From Pyropia yezoensis (lineage: Eukaryota; Rhodophyta; Bangiophyceae; Bangiales; Bangiaceae), in contig CM020619.1 of the NCBI GenBank assembly GCA_009829735.1, positions 33,830,283 through 33,894,282 on the forward strand: 64,000 bases of DNA. The letters run 5' to 3'. Of this stretch, positions 10,664 to 19,055 are shown piece after piece. The notes below the pieces were generated by a model. It had not been told where the DNA came from. It did no database searches and worked only from the letters and a program-made list of their open reading frames with translations. The translations under genes and the position numbers were made by a program. How positions within the stretch are numbered: the first letter of the stretch is position 1; the number at the start of each line of letters is the position of its first letter.

Positions 10664-10671
10664 TCGGTTGC
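10664..10671 (+). promoter_or_regulatory. Candidate self-primed primer-binding site (element 1)
   Basis: The internal region does not open with TGG, so pairing to a tRNA CCA end is not obvious. TCGGTTGC, one base after the LTR, can pair with GCGACCGA at 10378-10385 just below the TATA box, with one G-U pair. That is where a Tf1-type self-primer would come from. Eight pairs is short, so this is a hypothesis. Equivalent sites follow at 17111-17118 and 23558-23565. Confidence 0.3.
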
Positions 10672-11240
10672 TTCAGATAGTTTCCTACCCTGCGTGCGTG
10701 CGTGCGTGCGTGCGCCCCCGATACCGAGCGCTTTTGCGCGGTAAGGCAGCCTTCGGGCTCGCCGGCCTCTCCCCGGGTCTGTCGCGGAGCCCCACTGTGT
10801 TCGGGTTGGCCTTGTACCACCGGGCCATCGTGCCATTCGGGGTGGGGTCTTCCCTCACGGGGCTCCCTTCGTCCCGTCACCCCAGCTTGCCGCGTGCTGC
10901 TGGTGGGGGGGGTCGGTTCGGTTCCAACGGGGCGCACCATCGCGCGCGCGCGGGGCGGGTGACTACTGTGGGTTGACGGTTGGACTCCCCTGCGACGCGT
11001 CTCTGTGCAGGCTTGCTCGGTCCGGGAGGTTCGTGCTCCCTAACTGGACCGGGTCAGTCCCCCACAGGGCCGCAGGTGACTGGACTGTGGACCTTCCCGG
11101 GCTAAGCCTTGGTAAGCTCCCACTCCAGTGGCCTTCCCTTACAAGGGAGTGCACAGCGAGTCTGGTCGTAGCGCTTCAGAGCAGCCTCCCTTGGTCCAGT
11201 GGCCGTGTGCCCGTAACTGGATCAAGGCAGTCTCCTCTGA

Positions 11241-11771
11241 GACGCGAGGAGCAGGACCGTTGATCTGACACAGCAAGGGTGCTTGTGTGCTTATCTCGTT
11301 ACTGTTCTTACCCAATCACCAGTGGAACCAGATAATAAGAATACCAAGACCGGGGAGGGGACCCGCTCTGAACCCCCCCGTGTAGCAGACGCGGCGGCTG
11401 GACGTCGCCTACTTCTTCCGCCTCTTCCTCGTCGCCCTGCCTCGGACCAAGAAAAGGCGGCACCGCACCAAGTGGGCACGATCAGGCCTCGTACCGCGCG
11501 AACCGTGGAACGACGCGCCCTTCGTGTGGAGAGCCGTGGCCCGAGTGGACGGATCGCGAAGCCCAAGTTCAAGTGCGGCTACTGTCACGTGACCTGTTAC
11601 GGCGAATCCAACTGGCGTGACCACCGCGCCTCTCGCCGGCACAAGAACAAGGTCAGCCCTCCTCGTCTCCCTTATTGTGTGGACTGCAAGCGCGAGTTTG
11701 AGAGTGACGCCCACTACTATCGCCACCTGCGCGGCCTTTCCCACATCAAGACAGTAAATAAGCAGGCCTAA
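11241..11771 (+). CDS. Element 1 copy 1: ORF0, twin U1-type zinc-finger protein without an AUG
   Basis: The frame is open from after a TGA at 11238 to TAA at 11769-11771 (176 codons), and it contains no ATG codon. Its C-terminal half holds two zinc fingers of pattern C-x2-C-x12-H-x5-H (CGYC...HRASRRH and CVDC...HLRGLSH), the spacing of U1/JAZ/matrin-type fingers that often bind double-stranded RNA. The N-terminal half is basic and Pro/Arg-rich. It lies between the 5' LTR and gag, a position where standard Ty3/gypsy elements have no gene. Expression would need a non-AUG start (for example CTG at 11265), splicing, or another mechanism. It is in the same frame as gag, separated by TAA and one GCC codon. 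An RNA-binding or silencing-counteracting role is speculation. Confidence 0.7.
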   Translation, partial: DARSRTVDLTQQGCLCAYLVTVLTQSPVEPDNKNTKTGEGTRSEPPRVADAAAGRRLLLPPLPRRPASDQEKAAPHQVGTIRPRTARTVERRALRVESRGPSGRIAKPKFKCGYCHVTCYGESNWRDHRASRRHKNKVSPPRLPYCVDCKREFESDAHYYRHLRGLSHIKTVNKQA

Positions 11772-11774
11772 GCC

Positions 11775-12608
11775 ATGGAGTCCGGTAACGCCGGCGGTGG
11801 AGGCTCTGCAACTGTGACGCCTGAGGCATGGACTCAAATTACTTCTTATGTCCAAAGCCTATTGGCCGACACGGCGAGACTGAAGGAGCAGCTGACGGCG
11901 ACGCAAGCACACGTTGTGCAAGCTCCAAGTGGACCCAAGCCGAACAAGCCAAACACGTTCTCTGGAAAGCTGGGGACCGTGGATGCATGGGTATCCCACA
12001 TGGACCAGTGTCTTGCTGGGACGGATCCGGGCCAAGCCCTGGCCATTGCGAAGACTTATCTTCAAGGTGAGGCGTTTGCATGGTACCAGTCTTATGCGGC
12101 CTCAAGCGCTGTAGCGGATTGGCCAAGTCTTCGCGATGCCATGACGCATCGGTTTAACCCCCTGAACAAGGAACAAGCGGCGCGGAACCTCCTGCACAAG
12201 TGGCGGCAGATCAAGGACGTGACAACATATAACAAGACTTTTCAGTCCATTGTCCTGGACATCCCGAGCATCACCATGCCCGAGAAGATTGATCGGTACA
12301 GCCGTGGAGTCAAGTCGTACATCTGCGAAGTACTGTGCACCAAGCAGTACGAATCTGTGGAGACTCTCATGCTGGATGCGCTGAAGGTGGAAGCGGCGAA
12401 ACGCGGAAGCTATCGTAGCAGCGCTCAAAGCAACGCGTACCAGGCAGCAATATCGAAGGCCGAGTCGACTCCGATGGATATCTCTGCTGTGCAAGTGACG
12501 CGTCTGACCCCCGAAGAGCGAAAGAGATGCATGCGCGACGGACTTTGTCTGCGCTGCCGGGAGAAGGGCCACCTCGCTCGGAGCTGCCCAAAAACGAGGC
12601 GGAACTGA
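11775..12608 (+). CDS. gag: Element 1 copy 1: Gag
   Basis: The 277-residue frame starts at the first ATG after the LTR TATA box, in a near-optimal context (GCCATGG), and ends at TGA. Residues about 15-45 could form a short coiled coil. Residues about 60-170 match the Retrotrans_gag capsid pattern ([35 protein letters not shown]). A CCHC zinc knuckle (C258, C261, H266, C271) for RNA packaging lies just before the end. The last codons include the slippery heptamer that feeds pol. The product would form the virus-like particle. Confidence 0.9.
   Translation: MESGNAGGGGSATVTPEAWTQITSYVQSLLADTARLKEQLTATQAHVVQAPSGPKPNKPNTFSGKLGTVDAWVSHMDQCLAGTDPGQALAIAKTYLQGEAFAWYQSYAASSAVADWPSLRDAMTHRFNPLNKEQAARNLLHKWRQIKDVTTYNKTFQSIVLDIPSITMPEKIDRYSRGVKSYICEVLCTKQYESVETLMLDALKVEAAKRGSYRSSAQSNAYQAAISKAESTPMDISAVQVTRLTPEERKRCMRDGLCLRCREKGHLARSCPKTRRN
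12587..12593 (+). promoter_or_regulatory. -1 ribosomal frameshift site C CCA AAA (copy 1)
   Basis: CCCAAAA is in the X XXY YYZ register relative to gag, 12 bases before the gag TGA. A -1 slip moves ribosomes into the pol frame, reading P-K-N-E-A-E. No strong stem is visible at the usual 5-9-base distance; a 5-bp stem (ATCCG/CGGAT) lies further downstream. The site is identical in all three copies. Confidence 0.75.
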
Positions 12609-15600
12609 AGCAGGATCCGATTGCGGATACGCATCCCGCTCCAGTTACGGAATTGGCCTTTCAGCGGCCTCATCTCGGTCTGCTAAGTGCAATGGGGACC
12701 GTGAATGGGGAGCGCGCTAAGATCCTGTTCGACGACTGCGCGATGATTAATTTTGCATCAACGAAGCTGATTGAGCGGCTGAAGATCAAGACCATTGCAT
12801 CAACTGAAAATGCGCGGATGCCTGATGGGAAGCTTCACCCGTTGACATCCACTGCGACACCTGTGAGGCTGAAAGTCGGCCGGTACCAAGAGAATCTGCA
12901 TTTGGCCGTGTGCCCGCTGACTGAATATGACATCATTCTGGGCAAGAAATGGCACGAAGACTTCGACGTGCAGAAGAACTACCGCAAGAATAAGGTGACG
13001 TTCCGGAAAGGTGGCAAACCTATATCCATTTGTGCTACCCTGGACAAGTCGAAGACGCTGATAAGCAAGCAGAAGCTGGCCAAGATTCTCAAGCGGGGCC
13101 AACCTGCCTTTGCTATCTTCCTGAGACCCAACGAGGTGTCTGCTGCGTTGGAGATGAACTTCACGGACGTTCAACACTCGACTGAAGACCCAAGAATGAA
13201 GAAGCTGATACTCGAGTTCAAAGATGTCTTCGCCGACGACCTACCGAAGGGTCTACCTCCTGAAGGAAAGCAGCGGTTCAAGATCGATCTCGTGAACGAC
13301 GCCGCACCCCATAAAAAGGGTATCTATCGTCTGTCCGAAGCGGAGTGCGAAGAACTTCTCCGGCAGATTCGCGACCTGCTGGATAAGGGCTTTATACAAG
13401 CAAGCACTTCTCCATGGGGTGCACCGGTACTCTTTGCGGTCAAGAAAGATGGGGGATTCCGTCTTTGCATTGACTACCGGGCACTGAATAAGCAAACAAT
13501 CAAGAACTGCTACCCGCTGCCACGTATTGACGACATCTTTGACAACCTTCGCAGCGCCAAGATCTTTTCGACGCTGGATCTCCGGTCTGGCTATCACCAG
13601 ATTCGGATGGACCCCGAGTCGATCCCACTGACGGCTTTTCGAACGCGGTATGGGCTGTTCTAGTTCCTCGTTTTACCATTTGGTTTGTGCAACGCCCCGT
13701 CGGCGTTCATGAATCTTATGAACGACGTCCTCCGGCCATACATCGACCGCTTCGTCTGCGCCTACCTGGACGACATCCTGATATACAGCAATTCTGTAGA
13801 CGAGCACCTGCTTCATCTGCGGAAAGTGCTCACGACGCTGCGAGAGCACAAGCTGTATGCAAAGCTGTCTAAGTGCGAGTTTGGTCGTACATCCGTCGAT
13901 TTTCTCGGCCATGTCGTGTCGCCGAATGGCTTTGAGATGGAACGCACGAAAACCGAGTCCATCCGGATGTGGCCGACTCTTAGGACCAAGAAGGATGTGC
14001 AGTCTTTCCTGGGCCTCGTCAACTTCTACCGGCGATTTGTACGCGGTATGGCGGAGATTGCTAAACCACTGACGGAGTTGACTGGGAACATCGAATTTGC
14101 ATGGACAAAAGCGCATGAAGATTCTTTCCGCACGCTCAAGAAGCGAGTGGCGAGTGCGCCTGTGCTGCGGCCGTTTGACCCAGACCTGCCCGTGATTGTG
14201 TCCACGGACGCCAGTGGCTGCGCTATAGGGGCTGTTCTAGAACAGGACGACGGTATGGGACGTCGCCCAGTGGCCTTCTTTTCGCAGACACTGAACATTC
14301 ACGAACAGCGGTACACCATACGAGAAAGGGAACTGTTGGCCATTGTTCAGGCTATCAGATACTGGCGGTGTTACCTGCACGGACGATCTTTTGACGTTCA
14401 TACCGACCACGAATCCCTTCGCTACCTGAGAACCCAAGACAAGCTGAATGATCGGCAAGCGCGCTGGCTGGAAACGCTGGAGCAATAAGACTTCCGCATC
14501 ACGCCTGTGCCTGGACCAAAGAACGTGGTTGCGGATGCCCTCTCGAGGAAGGACGAGAATGTCGAACTTCGAACCGAGGCTAACGCTGAACTCTTGGAGC
14601 GCGTACTACGCAAGGCGCTACCGAGAACAACCATCAAACCCGAGAAAAACAAAGAACCACGGAAAACGAAAGAACCACGGAAAACCAAAGAACCACGGAA
14701 AACCAAAGAACCACGGACAATCAAAGAACCAGAGAAAGAACAAGAACCAAGGAGTCCTGGAGAACCACGGACTTCCAAGGAACTTGAGAATGGGCTACAA
14801 GTGAACAACCTCATGACCTTCGAGATGGACCCAGACAAGCTCGCTACGCTCCACAGTGAGTACCATGCGGACCCCGAGTTTTCCAAACTCTACGAGAACC
14901 CGGTGTTGCCCTACCGTATAGACAAGGGGTTGTTACTCATAGGTGACCGCACGTGCATCCCCGCTGGTACTCACCGACTTGCTGTACTCCACGACCATCA
15001 CGATGTGCCAAGCCAAGGGCACATGGGAGTTCGCAAGACAACCAAGAACCTGGTAGATAAGTTCTACTGGAAGAAGCTGAGACAAGACGTCAAAGAATAC
15101 GTGCAGACATGTGATCCTTGCCAACGCAATAAGAGCAGAACGGAATCACCTCTGGGTCACCTCCAACCACTAGAACCAGCGAAGGAGCGATGGTCAAGCG
15201 TCTCTATGGACTTCATCACACCACTACCCAAGACTGCCCGAGGGCACACTGGTCTGCTGGTCGTCGTCGACCGCCTGTCGAAGATGATACGCCTAGCAGC
15301 GACCAAGAGCGGTGCCTCGGCGCCCCACGTGGCCAAGCTGTTCTACGACCACGTGTATAGAAACTTCGGTCTACCTGCAAGCATCATAAGCGACCGAGAC
15401 CATGTCTTCATGTCCAAGTTCTGGAAGGCGCTGATGGATAAGATGGGTGTGCGACTGCGCCCTTCGTCAGCGTACCACCCGCAGACCGATGGACAGACGG
15501 AGATCATGAACAAGAAGATCGAAGAAGTGCTGCGCTGTTTTGTCGGCCACAATCAATCGAACTGGGACCTGCTTCTCACGGACGTGGAAGTGGCGTACAA

Positions 15601-16267
15601 CCAATCCACGAGCTCCGTTACGACTCACACGCCGTTTTATCTGGCGTACGGATTCAACCCCAAGACCGTCCCCTTTGACCCCATTCGGGGAACGAACGAC
15701 AAGGTACCTGCTGCAGCGGAATGGCTTTCATCTCTGAGCGCGGCTCACAAGACGGCAACGGACGCGATCCGTCAAGCGAATGCCTACCGAGCTGCGTACG
15801 CCAATCGATCTCGGCGTGCCTGCGACCTGAAGGTCGGCGACTACGTCCTACTAAGCACCAAGAACCTGATGCCTGAGTCATATCAAGGGGCGCGCAAGCT
15901 GATGCCCAAGTACTCGGGACCCTACCGCATCACGGAGGCTGTTACTCCGGTGACCTTCCGACTAGACCTGCCCACCACTGTCCTGGAACGCAAGGTACAC
16001 AATGCGTTCCACGCCAGCCTGCTGACGCCTTACAGGGCTGACAAGAACTTCGATCGTCGCCCTGTTCCGGCTCCATCGGTAGCCCTGACTGACGGCACTG
16101 TGGAGTACGAAATCAACAAGATCCTGCGCTCCCGCAAGCGACGCGGTCGTACGCAGTATCTGGTGTCATGGAAAGGCTACGATGACACGGAGAACCAATG
16201 GATCTCGGAGGCGGACCTCCATGCTCCTGCTCTACTCCGGGCGTTCCACAAGCGGGGAGCGTCTTAA
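12593..16267 (+). pseudogene. pol: Element 1 copy 1: Pol, interrupted by two in-frame stops
   Basis: One frame runs from the slip site to TAA at 16265, broken by TAG at 13661-13663 and TAA at 14486-14488. Domains in order: aspartic protease (active site reads DDCA at 12731-12742 instead of DSG/DTG-A), reverse transcriptase (YLDD), RNase H (TDASG, RERELLA, TDHESL), a basic KEPRKT-repeat linker (about 14640-14790), integrase with HHCC zinc site, D-D-E triad and GPY/F module, and a C-terminal chromodomain (VSWKGYDDTENQW). The TAG falls inside RT, between YGLF and the FLVLPFGL block; the TAA falls at the RNase H end, where related elements have an aromatic residue before DF. Copy 1 has DRDH where copies 2 and 3 have DRDP after the second integrase Asp. 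As it stands it is probably inactive unless the stops are read through. Confidence 0.88.
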
Positions 16268-16278
16268 GGGGGGGGAGA
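16266..16278 (+). promoter_or_regulatory. Polypurine tract (element 1 copy 1)
   Basis: A run of A/G ending immediately before LTR2 and overlapping the pol stop codon; it is the expected primer for plus-strand DNA synthesis. Confidence 0.8.
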
Positions 16279-17109
16279 TGTATGGGTTCGACCCTTACTT
16301 GATCCAATTCGGTCGTCAAGCCACTGATGTCATGCTAACTACATCCGTACTTGATCCGTGATCTTCTTCGGACCGCATCCTGTGGATTCTAGATTCTTCC
16401 GAAAGCTTCGAACGCCTTCCGGATGAATCTTGAACCCCCCAAAGATCTTCCACGAATATACTTTGACACGTGGCAGGATGCGTGGCTTACAGTGGCCCTG
16501 GGACCCCTCCAGAGGGCCCATTATGGAAGGCCAATAATGGTGCTGGAATTGCCATAGCTCGACGGGAACCAATAGTATCGCATATCCCGTTTCCAGCCTC
16601 TGGGACAGCGTTTGGGAGCGTGTAACGTGCTTACCAGTAGTATGCAAGAACGATCTTGCAAGTAGCCCACCCCCTCGGATTCACCCTTCTGAGAGGGGGG
16701 TGTGCCGCGACGAGTGCTGACCTGCGTTTTCGGACCACCTGGTGTGGCAAACAAGAGGGACTACGCCGAGGGCCCTGTGAGCGACCCGAGGGGTGTGCCA
16801 GAGGGTATAAAAGCGTGCGTGCCTGCGACCGAGGGTGGAGAACGGAGGGAGGACTCAAGCCCATCGACATAAACACCTTTGAATCCTAGAACCCGAGAAC
16901 GACCGACGTCAAGCTCATCCCCTTCGCACCCGTCTTCTTCGCGGACGTCTTCTTCGCGCGCACGTGTTGCGCGCGACCGACCGACACTGAGTAGGTTATC
17001 CGCCGTCGTACCGCGCGTGCGTTGAGGGTGGGCGTAGGGTGGCGAGCGAGGGACCGTGCGAGCACGAGTGTGCGGTCGCGGACGGCGCTTCGCTGCGCTT
17101 CACCTTACA
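16279..17109 (+). repeat. Element 1 LTR 2 (831 bp)
   Basis: Shared between copies 1 and 2. It begins TGTATGG and ends CCTTACA, with a TATA box at 16806-16812. It has GTGATCTTC where the other LTRs read GTGATATTC. Confidence 0.93.
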
Positions 17110-17687
17110 TTCGGTTGCTTCAGATAGTTTCCTACCCTGCGTGCGTGCGTGCGTGCGTGCGCCCCCGATACCGAGCGCTTTTGCGCGGTAAGGCAGCCTT
17201 CGCGCTCGCCGGCCTCTGCCCGGGTCTGTCGCGGGGCCCCACTGTGTTCGGGTTGGCCTTGTACCACCGGGCCATCGTGCCATTCGGGGTGGGGTCTTCC
17301 CTCACGGGGCTCCCTTCGTCCCGTCACCCCAGCTTGCCGCGTGCTGCTGGTGGGGGGGGTCGGTTCGGTTCCAACGGGGCGCACCATCGCGCGCGCGCGG
17401 GGCGGGTGACTACTGTGGGTTGACGGTTGGACTCCCCTGCGACGCGTCTCTGTGCAGGCTTGCTCGGTCCGGGAGGTTCGTGCTCCCTAACTGGACCGGG
17501 TCAGTCCCCCACAGGGCCGCAGGTGACTGGACTGTGGACCTTCCCGGGCTAAGCCTTGGTAAGCTCCCACTCCAGTGGCCTTCCCTTACAAGGGAGTGCA
17601 CAGCGAGTCTGGTCGTAGCGCTTCAGAGCAGCCTCCCTTGGTCCAGTGGCCGTGTGCCCGTAACTGGATCAAGGCAGTCTCCTCTGA

Positions 17688-18218
17688 GACGCGAGGAGCA
17701 GGACCGTTGATCTGACACAGCAAGGGTGCTTGTGTGCTTATCTCGTTACTGTTCTTACCCAATCACCAGTGGAACCAGATAATAAGAATACCAAGACCGG
17801 GGAGGGGACCCGCTCTGAACCCCCCCGTGTAGCAGACGCGGCGGCTGGACGTCGCCTACTTCTTCCGCCTCTTCCTCGTCGCCCTGCCTCGGACCAAGAA
17901 AAGGCGGCACCGCACCAAGTGGGCACGATCAGGCCTCGTACCGCGCGAACCGTGGAACGACGCGCCCTTCGTGTGGAGAGCCGTGGCCCGAGTGGACGGA
18001 TCGCGAAGCCCAAGTTCAAGTGCGGCTACTGTCACGTGACCTGTTACGGCGAATCCAACTGGCGTGACCACCGCGCCTCTCGCCGGCACAAGAACAAGGT
18101 CAGCCCTCCTCGTCTCCCTTATTGTGTGGACTGCAAGCGCGAGTTTGAGAGTGACGCCCACTACTATCGCCACCTGCGCGGCCTTTCCCACATCAAGACA
18201 GTAAATAAGCAGGCCTAA
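17688..18218 (+). CDS. Element 1 copy 2: ORF0 twin zinc-finger protein
   Basis: The predicted protein is the same as ORF0 of copy 1, including both C-x2-C-x12-H-x5-H fingers and the absence of any ATG. It ends at TAA, in frame with the gag ATG three bases later. Preservation of the frame in all copies is expected from recent duplication and is not by itself proof of selection. Confidence 0.68.
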   Translation, partial: DARSRTVDLTQQGCLCAYLVTVLTQSPVEPDNKNTKTGEGTRSEPPRVADAAAGRRLLLPPLPRRPASDQEKAAPHQVGTIRPRTARTVERRALRVESRGPSGRIAKPKFKCGYCHVTCYGESNWRDHRASRRHKNKVSPPRLPYCVDCKREFESDAHYYRHLRGLSHIKTVNKQA

Positions 18219-18221
18219 GCC

Positions 18222-19055
18222 ATGGAGTCCGGTAACGCCGGCGGTGGAGGCTCTGCAACTGTGACGCCTGAGGCATGGACTCAAATTACTTCTTATGTCC
18301 AAAGCCTATTGGCCGACACGGCGAGACTGAAGGAGCAGCTGACGGCGACGCAAGCACACGTTGTGCAAGCTCCAAGTGGACCCAAGCCGAACAAGCCAAA
18401 CACGTTCTCTGGAAAGCTGGGGACCGTGGATGCATGGGTATCCCACATGGACCAGTGTCTTGCTGGGACGGATCCGGGCCAAGCCCTGGCCATTGCGAAG
18501 ACTTATCTTCAAGGTGAGGCGTTTGCATGGTACCAGTCTTATGCGGCCTCAAGCGCTGTAGCGGATTGGCCAAGTCTTCGCGATGCCATGACGCATCGGT
18601 TTAACCCCCTGAACAAGGAACAAGCGGCGCGGAACCTCCTGCACAAGTGGCGGCAGATCAAGGACGTGACAACATACAACAAGACTTTTCAGTCCATTGT
18701 CCTGGACATCCCGAGCATCACCATGCCCGAGAAGATTGATCGGTACAGCCGTGGAGTCAAGTCGTACATCTGCGAAGTACTGTGCACCAAGCAGTACGAA
18801 TCTGTAGAGACTCTCATGCTGGATGCGCTGAAGGTGGAAGCGGCGAAACGCGGAAGCTATCGTAGCAGCGCTCAAAGCAACGCGTACCAGGCAGCAATAT
18901 CGAAGGCCGAGTCGACTCCGATGGATATCTCTGCTGTGCAAGTGACGCGTCTGACCCCCGAAGAGCGAAAGAGATGCATGCGCGACGGACTTTGTCTGCG
19001 CTGCCGGGAGAAGGGCCACCTCGCTCGGAGCTGCCCAAAAACGAGGCGGAACTGA
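18222..19055 (+). CDS. gag: Element 1 copy 2: Gag
   Basis: A 277-residue Gag with the same protein sequence as copy 1 and two synonymous third-position changes shared with copy 3 (TAC for TAT near 18677, GTA for GTG near 18805). The capsid-like region and CCHC knuckle are intact, and it ends at TGA. Confidence 0.9.
   Translation: MESGNAGGGGSATVTPEAWTQITSYVQSLLADTARLKEQLTATQAHVVQAPSGPKPNKPNTFSGKLGTVDAWVSHMDQCLAGTDPGQALAIAKTYLQGEAFAWYQSYAASSAVADWPSLRDAMTHRFNPLNKEQAARNLLHKWRQIKDVTTYNKTFQSIVLDIPSITMPEKIDRYSRGVKSYICEVLCTKQYESVETLMLDALKVEAAKRGSYRSSAQSNAYQAAISKAESTPMDISAVQVTRLTPEERKRCMRDGLCLRCREKGHLARSCPKTRRN
19034..19040 (+). promoter_or_regulatory. -1 frameshift site C CCA AAA (copy 2)
   Basis: CCCAAAA in the gag register, identical to copy 1, just upstream of the gag TGA. 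Confidence 0.75.

Noticed and set aside
12527..12592. Separate pol start codon inside gag
   Set aside because: An ATG in the pol frame exists at 12527, but the in-register slippery heptamer at the frame junction explains pol expression better.
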